NCBI GenBank assembly: GCA_903915315.1
Contig: CAIWSO010000015.1
Coordinates: forward strand, 1-9,379
Length of the DNA: 9,379 nucleotides
DNA from: an uncultured Spartobacteria bacterium
GTDB lineage: Bacteria; Verrucomicrobiota; Verrucomicrobiia; Chthoniobacterales; Terrimicrobiaceae
Reading direction: 5' to 3'
The translations under genes and the position numbers were made by a program. The notes below the pieces were generated by a model that was not told the DNA's origin, did not search any database, and saw nothing but the letters and a program-made list of their open reading frames with translations. Shown here piece by piece: positions 1-6,194 of the stretch; position 1 is the stretch's first letter, and every line of letters begins with the position of its first letter.

Positions 1-242
1 CGGGGAGCGACTTTGCCAGTGACGCGGATCACGTCCTCACTGCGGAGCTCGTGGGAGCGCTTGGCGGCCTCGGGATTTTCCTCAGGACGGAAAACAACCT
101 GCGTCATGCCCTCACGGTCGCGAAGGTCGATGAAGATGAGTCCGCCATGGTCGCGGCGGGAGGCTACCCAACCGCAGAGGGTGACTTCGTTGCCGGCGTG
201 GTCCGCGCGGAGGGCATTGCAATGGTGAGTGCGATAGGTCAT
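1..242 (-). CDS. aspS: Aspartyl-tRNA synthetase, N-terminal part (cut by window edge)
   Basis: Aspartyl-tRNA synthetase charges tRNA-Asp (or, in the non-discriminating form, also tRNA-Asn) with aspartate in the cytoplasm. Only the first 80 residues are inside the window. They read MTYRTHHCNALR near the start, then the OB-fold anticodon-binding domain with the typical bacterial AspRS pattern VTLCGWVASRRDHGGLIFID (residues 20-39), then LRDREGMTQVVF (40-51) and the helix carrying ELRSEDVIRVTGKV (65-78). The class II catalytic domain lies beyond the left edge, so the discriminating and non-discriminating forms cannot be told apart. The ATG at 242-240 is chosen because the N-terminus then matches the family. 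No clear Shine-Dalgarno sequence precedes it. The gene lies 14 bases downstream of hisS on the same strand, so co-transcription is likely. Confidence 0.93.
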   Translation of the reverse strand, partial: MTYRTHHCNALRADHAGNEVTLCGWVASRRDHGGLIFIDLRDREGMTQVVFRPEENPEAAKRSHELRSEDVIRVTGKVAP

Positions 243-256
243 GGAAATCGAGTGGG

Positions 257-1507
257 TCAGGATTGTTCGGTTTTTTTCAGGCAACGGGCAAGCATACTAT
301 TGTCGATAGCTTCTTCTTGCCGAGTGGAGAGGTTTTTGAGTTTCACGAGCGGCCATTCCTGGCCGACAACGATAGCTTGGCGGGCACCAAGCAATTCGGC
401 ATCTTGAAATTGGCGCCCCACCTTGGCCGGCTTAAGCGAAAAATCGGTAGCGAATCCAAGGTCGCGCGCGGATTGAACGATGCCAAGCGCCTCATTGCGA
501 CGCTCCTCGTCAGCGATCACAACGTAAACCTCGCAAGCGGGCGTGGTCGCGGCTTGGAGAAGGGCGGATGCGGCGGGAGTTTCATCAATGAGGTGACCGA
601 GCACCACATCGCCCATGCCGAATCCGATCGCTGGAAGATCGCTCGCCCCGTCACTGAGACCCGCAATAAGCCCGTCATAGCGCCCGCCTCCAGCGAGAGC
701 CCGCAGGTTTTTTGAGCGATCAAAAACTTCAAAAACAACCCCGGTGTAGTAAGCCAATCCCCGCACAATCGAGAGATCCGGTTGCACGAAATCCGAGAGT
801 CCGCGCGCCGCCAAGGCGGCAAGGACTGGCTCGAAAGCGGAAGGGCTTCCAGCGGCGATGAAGGATTTGAGGGCATCCACAGTCAATCCGGTGGGCGCGA
901 GCTTCGCATTCAAACTCTCAGCGGGTTCCCGCTCGAGCTTATCCGCGCAAGCCAGAGCGAGGCGGGATTGGACTTCGTCACAGCCTTGAGCGGCCAGAAA
1001 ATCCATCCACGCCTTGCGGTCGCTGAGGCGAACGACAAAGTCTTCGGCCGAAAATCCAAAGGCCCGCATGAGATCAATGGTGAGGGCCAGCGTTTCGGCA
1101 TCGGCTTGTGGGGTTGCGTCACCAATGATGTCCGCGTTGAATTGTAGGAACTCGCGGAGACGACCTTTTTGTTGGCGTTCGTGACGGAAAAAGTTTGAAA
1201 CGCAAAACCACTTCATCGGCTTGCGGTAGTTTCTTTCGCGTGCGGCAACCATTCGCGCAAGGGTCGGTGTCATTTCCGGCCTCAACGCAACTTCACGGTC
1301 TCCCCGGTCGCGAAAGCTGTAGAGTTGATCGAGAATCTCCGCGCCTTCTTCGTTTTTCTTGCGATAAAGCTCGGTGCTTTCGAGCGTGGGTCCGTCAAAT
1401 TCAACGAATCCATACTTCGTCGCCACCTTACGCCATGTGGCAACCACATAGTTTCTGCGAGCACACTCTTCGGGATAAAAATCCCGGAATCCCGGCAATG
1501 CTGGCAT
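257..1507 (-). CDS. hisS: Histidyl-tRNA synthetase
   Basis: This class II synthetase attaches histidine to tRNA-His. The product is 416 residues, a normal length. Family landmarks in order are: MPALPGFRDFYPEE (1-14); the ATP-site element LRPEMTPTLARMV (75-87); motif 2 FRHERQQKGRLREFLQF (107-123); the first HisRS signature SIVRGLAYYTGVVFEV (246-261); the second, ALAGGGRYDGL (270-280); motif 3 around LPAIGFGMGD (291-300); and a C-terminal anticodon-binding domain from about 325 (CEVYVVIADEE). The frame is open upstream to an ATG at 1561, but that would add 18 residues unlike the family. The ATG at 1507-1505 places MPALPGF at the start and has purine-rich Shine-Dalgarno matches just upstream, so I chose it. 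The gene is first in a minus-strand unit with aspS and is divergent from the pilT genes. LRPEMT, where E. coli HisRS has RPEGT, and GLAYYTG mark a variant of the bacterial enzyme; I do not infer altered tRNA recognition. Confidence 0.97.
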   Translation of the reverse strand: MPALPGFRDFYPEECARRNYVVATWRKVATKYGFVEFDGPTLESTELYRKKNEEGAEILDQLYSFRDRGDREVALRPEMTPTLARMVAARERNYRKPMKWFCVSNFFRHERQQKGRLREFLQFNADIIGDATPQADAETLALTIDLMRAFGFSAEDFVVRLSDRKAWMDFLAAQGCDEVQSRLALACADKLEREPAESLNAKLAPTGLTVDALKSFIAAGSPSAFEPVLAALAARGLSDFVQPDLSIVRGLAYYTGVVFEVFDRSKNLRALAGGGRYDGLIAGLSDGASDLPAIGFGMGDVVLGHLIDETPAASALLQAATTPACEVYVVIADEERRNEALGIVQSARDLGFATDFSLKPAKVGRQFQDAELLGARQAIVVGQEWPLVKLKNLSTRQEEAIDNSMLARCLKKTEQS

Positions 1508-1512
1508 CAGTT

Positions 1513-1524
1513 CCCCTGCCTCCC
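1513..1524 (-). promoter_or_regulatory. Ribosome binding site of hisS
   Basis: Read on the minus strand, the leader directly before the hisS ATG is GGGAGGCAGGGGAACTG. It holds two anti-16S matches: GGGAGG (1524-1519) and AGGGG (1517-1513). The nearer one leaves about 5 bases before the ATG, an ideal spacing. This fixes the hisS start at 1507 rather than the open-frame ATG at 1561. It is the only strong Shine-Dalgarno sequence I see in the window. Confidence 0.7.
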
Positions 1525-1585
1525 TGACGAGATAAATGACGTGAATGTAACCATCCCGCAACCATGCCCGTTCCGAGGGTCAGTT

Positions 1586-1610
1586 GGAAAGCCGCAAAAA
1601 TTCGGTTTCC
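1586..1610. repeat. Imperfect inverted repeat / hairpin in the divergent promoter region
   Basis: The left arm GGAAA-g-CCG (1586-1594) pairs with CGGTTTCC (1603-1610). This gives 8 base pairs with a single bulged G at 1591 and an 8-base AT-rich loop (CAAAAATT, 1595-1602). It lies between divergent genes and has no T-run after it on either strand, so it does not look like an intrinsic terminator. It could be an operator dyad or a leader hairpin, but its function is unknown and an 8-bp bulged stem can occur by chance. Confidence 0.35.
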
Positions 1611-1675
1611 TCAGATAAAACATAGCCTCCCTGTGCAGAAACTTGTATGAGTTGGTTTCATTTCATTTCCTGCCC

Positions 1676-2770
1676 ATGGATTCCGCTCCGCCCGATGCCG
1701 CCCATCTGACTCACGTTGACCACTACCTTACCGTTGGAAAGGAGTCGGGAGCTTCCGATATCCATCTGAGCGTCAACTCGCCTCCGATCTGGCGCCGTTA
1801 CGGTCTTTTGGAGCCGATTTGGCAGCAGGCGGAGCCACTCCATCCTGCGCAGACCGAGCAACTCGCTGCCGGATTTCTCACGCCCGAGCAACTCGAGCAA
1901 CTCGCCACTCGCGGCGATGTCGATTTCGCCTACGCGACGAGTATTGGCCGATTCCGCGCGAGCGTCGTCCGTCAGCGCACGGGTTGTAACATCGTTTTTC
2001 GAATCATCTCCGACACCGTTCGCAGCATGGACGAACTCGGCTTGCCTGAGCAACTCAAACTGCTGACCCAGTTTCACAATGGTCTTGTCCTTGTGACTGG
2101 CTCGGTCGGCAGCGGAAAGAGTACCACCCTCGCGGCCTTGGTCGATGAGATCAATCGCAACCGCCAGGACCACATCATCACTCTCGAAGATCCGATCGAA
2201 TACATCATCCCCTCCCGTGGTTGCCATGTCACCCAGCGCGAGGTTCACACTCACACCAAATCCTTCGCCAATGCCCTGCGCGGCGCTCTCCGTGAAGATC
2301 CGGACGTCATCATGGTCGGCGAAATGCGCGATTTGGAAACGATTTCGTTGGCTATCACAGCCTCGGAAACCGGTCACCTTGTCCTAGGAACGCTCCACAC
2401 GAGCAATGCCGCACGCACGCTCGACCGACTCCTGGATGTCTTCCCCACCGATCAGCGCGACCAAATCCGCATCATGGTCAGCGAGTCCCTTCGCGGCATT
2501 GTTTCCCAACAACTCATTCCGCGCGCGGATGGATCCGGTCGGGCCCTCGCCATCGAGATTCTCACGAATACCCCCGCTGTCGGAAACGTGATCCGCGAGG
2601 CGAAGACATTCATGCTCCCGGGAATTATTCAGACCGGAAAAAAACTCGGCATGAAATTAATGGACGATTCCCTGCAGGAACTTTTCCTCGCTGGCACGAT
2701 CACCGCCGAGGAGGCCGTCTACCGAGCCGAAGACAAGATGACCATGATGAAAATCACCGGACACCAATAA
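1676..2770 (+). CDS. pilT: PilT-family type IV pilus retraction ATPase, first copy
   Basis: This hexameric cytoplasmic ATPase of the PilT/GspE family powers type IV pilus retraction (twitching motility, DNA uptake). The product is 364 residues, close to the usual PilT length. The N-terminal PAS-like domain carries ESGASDIHLSVNSPPIWR (23-40). The ATPase core has Walker A GSVGSGKST (142-150), the Asp box HIITLEDPIEY (166-176), Walker B with VIMVGEMRDLETI (211-223) and a complete His box TGHLVLGTLHT (232-242). The C-terminal helix region AVGNVIRE (301-308) corresponds to the PilT AIRNLIRE motif, which is degenerate here. ETISLAITASETG, the absence of the PilB/GspE cysteine (zinc) motif and the short N-terminus argue against an assembly ATPase. 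I chose the ATG at 1676; an in-frame TTG at 1643 would add 11 residues. The gene heads a pair with the next one, one base downstream. No other pilus genes are nearby, so assignment as PilT rather than PilU rests on sequence type only. Confidence 0.93.
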   Translation: MDSAPPDAAHLTHVDHYLTVGKESGASDIHLSVNSPPIWRRYGLLEPIWQQAEPLHPAQTEQLAAGFLTPEQLEQLATRGDVDFAYATSIGRFRASVVRQRTGCNIVFRIISDTVRSMDELGLPEQLKLLTQFHNGLVLVTGSVGSGKSTTLAALVDEINRNRQDHIITLEDPIEYIIPSRGCHVTQREVHTHTKSFANALRGALREDPDVIMVGEMRDLETISLAITASETGHLVLGTLHTSNAARTLDRLLDVFPTDQRDQIRIMVSESLRGIVSQQLIPRADGSGRALAIEILTNTPAVGNVIREAKTFMLPGIIQTGKKLGMKLMDDSLQELFLAGTITAEEAVYRAEDKMTMMKITGHQ

Positions 2771-2771
2771 T

Positions 2772-3923
2772 ATGCCTTATATCGACCAGTTTTTTCAGGT
2801 TCTCGTGGATAGCGGCGCCTCCGACCTCCACCTCAGTCAGGGTCAACCTCCCAAAGTGCGCCGTCACGGAGAGATCGTGTCCATTCGCGAGGAACCACTC
2901 ACCTACGAGGAGATGAGCTACATGCTGAGCGAAATCTGCACGCCCGAGCGCTGGCAGCGGTACGAGGAGCATGGTGATCTGGATTTTGCCTACGAAATGA
3001 ATGAGGAAAATCGTTTTCGCTGCAACTACCTCAAGCAGACCCAAGGATACGGCGCGGTTTTCCGTATCATTCCCACAAAAATCAAGACCCTCGAGGATTT
3101 GAAGGTGCCCGAAGTCATCAAAACGTTCGGCCATATGCGGGGCGGCATTGTTCTCGTGACGGGTCCCACCGGCTCCGGCAAAAGCACGACTCTAGCTGCG
3201 CTCATCGATTACATTAACACGAACTTTTCCCGTCACATCGTCACGATCGAGGAACCGATTGAATTTGTGCATCGGAATAAAAAATCCATCATCACCCAGC
3301 GCGAGGTGCCCGAGCACGCGAACTCGTTTCCCACCGGACTCAAAGCCGCCCTCCGCGAAGACGCCGACATCGTTCTGGTCGGCGAGATGCGCGATCTGGA
3401 GACCATCGCCCTCGCCCTCACCGCAGCCGAAACTGGGCTTTTGGTATTTGGAACACTCCACACGAATAATGCGCGGAAGACGGTGGATCGTATGATCGAT
3501 GTTTTTCCCAGCGACCAGCAATCCCAAGTCAGGACCATGCTCGCGGCCTCGCTTCGCGGCGTCATCGCCCAAATTCTCATGAAGCGACAGGACGGCAGCG
3601 GGCGCGTCGCCGTGAATGAAATCCTCATGGTCAACGGCGCCGTCTCAGCCATCATCCGCGAAGGGGCCACTCAAAAATTGCAGGACGCTATCGTGGGCGG
3701 AAAAAGCCAAGGCATGCAATTTATGGACGATGCCATTTGGGAACAACTTCTCGCTGGCGTTGTTTCACCCAACGAGGCCTACATGAAGGCGATCGACAAA
3801 TCCCGCTTCCAACCCTTCTTACCCCCGGAGGATGCCGCTCTGGCGAATGCTGCCGGCGGATCATCAGAAAATCCCGCCGACGCAGCCAAACAAGGTCGAT
3901 CGCCCGCCACAAAAGGGCATTAA
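2772..3923 (+). CDS. pilT: PilT-family type IV pilus retraction ATPase, second copy
   Basis: A second PilT/PilU-type motor ATPase, 383 residues long. Motifs in order: DSGASDLHLSQGQPPKVRR (13-31), the typical PilT N-terminal stretch; Walker A GPTGSGKST (131-139); Asp box HIVTIEEPIEF (155-165), with Glu where most relatives have Asp in EDP; Walker B DIVLVGEMRDLETI (199-212); and His box TGLLVFGTLHT (221-231), with Leu at the first His position and the second His (230) kept. The AIRNLIRE-like segment reads AVSAIIRE (290-297). A tail of about 35 residues rich in Ala, Pro and Ser follows residue 348 and looks disordered. The start ATG follows the TAA of the first copy after one base, without a Shine-Dalgarno sequence, so the two are almost certainly co-transcribed and translationally coupled. 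By analogy with PilT/PilU pairs, one may be the main retraction motor and the other an accessory one, but the sequence does not settle which. Confidence 0.93.
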   Translation: MPYIDQFFQVLVDSGASDLHLSQGQPPKVRRHGEIVSIREEPLTYEEMSYMLSEICTPERWQRYEEHGDLDFAYEMNEENRFRCNYLKQTQGYGAVFRIIPTKIKTLEDLKVPEVIKTFGHMRGGIVLVTGPTGSGKSTTLAALIDYINTNFSRHIVTIEEPIEFVHRNKKSIITQREVPEHANSFPTGLKAALREDADIVLVGEMRDLETIALALTAAETGLLVFGTLHTNNARKTVDRMIDVFPSDQQSQVRTMLAASLRGVIAQILMKRQDGSGRVAVNEILMVNGAVSAIIREGATQKLQDAIVGGKSQGMQFMDDAIWEQLLAGVVSPNEAYMKAIDKSRFQPFLPPEDAALANAAGGSSENPADAAKQGRSPATKGH

Positions 3924-3957
3924 AAAATCGCCCGCTTCGCGGAGGTCAGATTTTTTT
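3922..3957 (+). terminator. Probable intrinsic terminator after the pilT pair
   Basis: Immediately after the second pilT stop, AAAAAATC (3922-3929) can pair with GATTTTTT (3949-3956). Inside lies a small GC-rich hairpin CCGC-TTC-GCGG (3932-3942), and the whole ends in a run of seven T (3951-3957). An A-tract, GC-rich stem and T-tract form the layout of a Rho-independent terminator, and the A/T symmetry could let it work in both directions. The inner stem is only 4 bp and an internal loop lies between it and the outer stem, so strength is uncertain and read-through into the lipoprotein gene is possible. Confidence 0.5.
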
Positions 3958-3994
3958 ACTTTCGCGTGGAGGGATTTGCGACGAGCTTCTTTTC

Positions 3995-4414
3995 ATGCGA
4001 GCGCTTGTTTTTTCCATCCTTTTGGCATTATCGCTTGGTGGCTGTGCGTCCATGGAGCTGGCACGACGGGAAAACACGGAAAACCTGCTTTCAGCAGCAG
4101 GCTTTGAAATCATCCCAGCGAACACACCCGAGCGCCAAAGGTCCTTGGCTGCCCTCACCCCCTACACGATTGTGCGGAATTTGAACGGCGACGAGGTCCG
4201 CTATGCCTATGCCAATCTGGAACAAAATATCCTCTACTCGGGAAATCAGGATTCCTACGCGAAATACCAGCAATTCCGTTTGCAGCAACAAATCGCGAAT
4301 GCCAACGTCCAAGCGGCCCATTTGAATATGAACGCCGCACACCAGTGGAACGACTGGGCCTGCTGGGGACCGCCCGTGATTATACCCCCACCTCGCCAGT
4401 TTCCCTGCCGCTGA
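3995..4414 (+). CDS. Small predicted outer-membrane lipoprotein of unknown function
   Basis: A 139-residue protein with a clear type II signal peptide: Met-Arg, a hydrophobic core (LVFSILLALSL, 4-14) and lipobox LGGC with the lipidated Cys at 17. Residue +2 after the Cys is Ala, not the Asp of the E. coli inner-membrane retention rule. The mature part has RENTENLLSAAGFEIIPA (25-42), then a YTIVRNLNGDEVRYAYAN stretch (57-74), ILYSG...YAKYQQFRLQQQIA (79-101) and an aromatic, proline-rich end (WNDWACWGPP and PPPRQF). This layout of tip-loop-like NG-D-x-x-RYAYA followed by a YQ-rich helix resembles small conserved hypothetical lipoproteins found in many Gram-negative bacteria; I know no assigned function. 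The frame is open upstream, but the ATG at 3995 begins the signal peptide. A GGAGGG at 3968-3973 lies too far away (21 bases) to be its ribosome site. It sits between a probable terminator and holB, so its link to either side is unclear. Confidence 0.78.
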   Translation: MRALVFSILLALSLGGCASMELARRENTENLLSAAGFEIIPANTPERQRSLAALTPYTIVRNLNGDEVRYAYANLEQNILYSGNQDSYAKYQQFRLQQQIANANVQAAHLNMNAAHQWNDWACWGPPVIIPPPRQFPCR

Positions 4415-4470
4415 GTTGCGCGGGAAAATGATTCGACGGGAGTGGCCCGATTGGTGAAGATTTGGGATTC

Positions 4471-5430
4471 ATGGCCCTATTAAAAGAAAGAGCATTCGAG
4501 CGCCTCAGCGATGCCCGTAAATCCGGTCGCCTCGCTCATGCTTATCTTCTCTCTGGTCCTGCTGGATCCGGAAAAGCTTGGCTGGCCACCGAACTTGCCG
4601 GGATGATTCTCGGCTTCAACCCAGCTGAAACAACATCCCACGCCGACCTTTATCAGGTCGCTCCGGAATCAAAGTCCCGACGGATCGTCGCCGAGCAGAT
4701 CCGCACGCTTGAGCACGCGCTGCAAATGAAGCCCCTCCTCGGCATTCACAAAGTGGTGATCTTGCACGATGCCGACCGCATGCAACCTCAGGCGGCAAAT
4801 GCTTTCCTCAAGACCCTAGAGGAACCACCCGAAGGTTGCCACATTTTGCTCACGACCACACTGCGCGATGCCGTGCTCACGACGATCCTGTCCCGCTGCA
4901 TTACCGTGCCACTCCTACCACCCACCGGCGTTGTTCAGGACACCAACAACGATGAGGTCGTCGAGGCATTCGTCGCCGCCCTTCTTCAAAAAGGGGGCCC
5001 CGACGCTGGCGCTGCGTTGCGTTTCACCAAGTTTTTCCAAAGCCGGGTGAGCGTCCTTCGCGAGCAAGTGACCGGGGAACTCGAAGGTGAGCTCAAAGAA
5101 CAGGTCAAACACTACCGCGACTCCATGGACAAATCGTGGAAGGATACGCGAGAAGATCAAATCAAAGCTCAAAGCGAGTCCATGGTCGTCCGCGAGCGCC
5201 AACGTCTCCTCACCTCGATCAGCGAAGTCCTCGCCAGCGCCCTTCGACAACACGTCCTGCCAGACTTGAATTGCCCGCCAAATGTCCAACGTCTCGCGAC
5301 CAGCAACGACACCAAATTACTCCTCAAGCGACTTGATGCCCTCGACCGAACCCGACGCCTGCTCTCAGCGGGGGTTCAAGAGTCGCTTGCACTTGAAAGC
5401 GGATTCCTCCAAATGATTGCCCCATTATGA
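4471..5430 (+). CDS. holB: DNA polymerase III delta' subunit (clamp loader), zinc-module-less form
   Basis: Delta' is part of the clamp-loader complex that places the beta sliding clamp on primed DNA. The 319-residue product shows the AAA+ layout: RLAHAYLLSGPAGSGKAWLA (20-39) with a P-loop GPAGSGKA (29-36); ADLYQVAPESKS (58-69), matching the HPDYYTLAPE region of E. coli delta'; HKVVILHDADRM (93-104); ANAFLKTLEEPP (109-120); and the SRC motif with its arginine finger (141-143). Two deviations are visible. Ala replaces Ser/Thr after the P-loop Lys, suggesting weak or no ATP use, as in many delta' proteins. The four-Cys zinc module expected between about 45 and 58 is absent. Residues 193-245 are unusually charged and probably form long helices before the C-terminal collar domain. 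I chose ATG 4471 over the in-frame TTG 4462. The stop overlaps the proB start (ATGA at 5427-5430), implying coupled translation. Confidence 0.88.
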   Translation: MALLKERAFERLSDARKSGRLAHAYLLSGPAGSGKAWLATELAGMILGFNPAETTSHADLYQVAPESKSRRIVAEQIRTLEHALQMKPLLGIHKVVILHDADRMQPQAANAFLKTLEEPPEGCHILLTTTLRDAVLTTILSRCITVPLLPPTGVVQDTNNDEVVEAFVAALLQKGGPDAGAALRFTKFFQSRVSVLREQVTGELEGELKEQVKHYRDSMDKSWKDTREDQIKAQSESMVVRERQRLLTSISEVLASALRQHVLPDLNCPPNVQRLATSNDTKLLLKRLDALDRTRRLLSAGVQESLALESGFLQMIAPL

Positions 5431-6194
5431 AGCGACTTGTTATTAAACTCGGCACCGGCGTCCTTTCCACACCCGCCGGAAAATCCCTCGACTCTTCGCA
5501 GTTCACACGGATTTCGGCAGAGATCGCGGCGCTGCAAACGGCGGGCTACTCCTGCATTCTTGTCAGTAGTGCCGCCATTGCCGCTGGCGTTCGGATTATG
5601 CACCTCAAGCAGCGCCCAAGCGACCTTCCTGGGAAACAGGCCTGCGCCGCCGCCGGACAACCCGAACTGATGCGACTCTACGCCACCTCCTTTCGCAAGC
5701 ACGACCTCAGCGTTGCGCAGTTGCTCCTCACTCATGGGGACATTGACAGCCTCATGCATCGCGAAAATGCTCGGAACACTCTCGACCGCCTCCTCGAGCA
5801 CGGCGTCATTCCCATCATCAATGAAAATGATTCCGTCGCCGTGGAAGAGTTGCGGTTCGGTGACAACGACCGCCTCTCCGCCGAGGTTGCCGTTCTCGCC
5901 CAAGCCGACCATTTGATCATCCTCACCAGCGTGGACGGCCTTCAAGACGAGGACGGAAATCGTGTGAAAAAAGTTCAGGATATCGCCAAGGCTTTTCGTC
6001 TTGTGCGCTCCGACAAGGGTGAGGAATCAGTCGGCGGCATGAAAACCAAGCTGGAGGCCGTTCGCAAGGCCTCCTCCGCTGGCATCACGGCCCACATTCT
6101 CGACGGCCGCAAAGCGGGGCAAATCGAAGCCGCCCTCAAGGGCAAGGACGTAGGGACGACGTTTCCCATTCGTCACAACTCGATCCGATCATGA
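5427..6194 (+). CDS. proB: Glutamate 5-kinase, catalytic domain only
   Basis: The first enzyme of proline synthesis, phosphorylating L-glutamate to gamma-glutamyl phosphate with ATP. The 255-residue protein is a complete amino-acid-kinase domain: LVIKLGTGVL (4-13), LVSSAAIAAGVRI (45-57), the KQACAAAGQPELM helix (70-82), VIPIINENDSVAVEEL (127-142), FGDNDRLSAEVAVLAQAD (144-161), LTSVDGL (166-172) and the nucleotide-binding GGMKTKLEA (203-211), ending in GTTF (243-246). The C-terminal PUA domain found in the longer (about 367-residue) E. coli enzyme is missing. The protein ends naturally right after the kinase domain, so this is a short ProB type rather than a truncation. It is translationally coupled by ATGA overlaps to holB upstream and to the ABC permease downstream. 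Its usual partner proA is not in this window. Proline feedback inhibition is expected from the family but cannot be read from the sequence. Confidence 0.93.
   Translation: MKRLVIKLGTGVLSTPAGKSLDSSQFTRISAEIAALQTAGYSCILVSSAAIAAGVRIMHLKQRPSDLPGKQACAAAGQPELMRLYATSFRKHDLSVAQLLLTHGDIDSLMHRENARNTLDRLLEHGVIPIINENDSVAVEELRFGDNDRLSAEVAVLAQADHLIILTSVDGLQDEDGNRVKKVQDIAKAFRLVRSDKGEESVGGMKTKLEAVRKASSAGITAHILDGRKAGQIEAALKGKDVGTTFPIRHNSIRS

Larger units (their letters stand above)
1508..1675. other. Divergent intergenic region between hisS and pilT
   Basis: This 168-base stretch separates two divergent genes, so it should hold a promoter for hisS/aspS on the minus strand and one for the pilT pair on the plus strand. 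I could not assign convincing -35 and -10 boxes with proper spacing in either direction. The plus-strand stretch TTGGAA (1584-1589) followed by GATAAA (1614-1619) has a 24-base spacer, too long for a sigma-70 promoter. The notable structure is the imperfect inverted repeat at 1586-1610, listed separately. No coding region is supported here beyond the alternative upstream starts of the flanking genes: ATG 1561 for hisS and TTG 1643 for pilT. Confidence 0.5.

Noticed and set aside
263..715. Plus-strand open frame of 150 codons inside hisS
   Set aside because: It lies wholly opposite well-conserved HisRS sequence, has no ribosome site and shows no family resemblance.
1508..1561. Upstream extension of hisS to the ATG at 1561
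   Set aside because: The extra 18 residues do not fit the HisRS N-terminus, and the strong Shine-Dalgarno sequence sits before the ATG at 1507.
1643..1675. TTG start at 1643 for the first pilT gene
   Set aside because: It adds 11 residues before the usual start of the PilT fold and has no ribosome site. ATG 1676 is simpler, though neither start has a good leader.
1658..2377. Long open frame on the minus strand opposite the first pilT gene (239 codons)
   Set aside because: It is the antisense shadow of a gene with strong PilT motifs. Its translation shows no recognisable domain and is rich in residues produced by reading GC-rich codons backwards.
1676..3923. Possible defence or mobile element formed by the paired ATPase genes
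   Set aside because: Both proteins carry the full PilT motif set and N-terminal PilT domain. No nuclease, integrase, terminal repeat or atypical composition accompanies them.
5376..5945. Minus-strand open frame of 189 codons opposite the holB/proB junction
   Set aside because: It runs across two genes with clear family motifs on the other strand. The product looks like a low-complexity reverse reading, not a protein.
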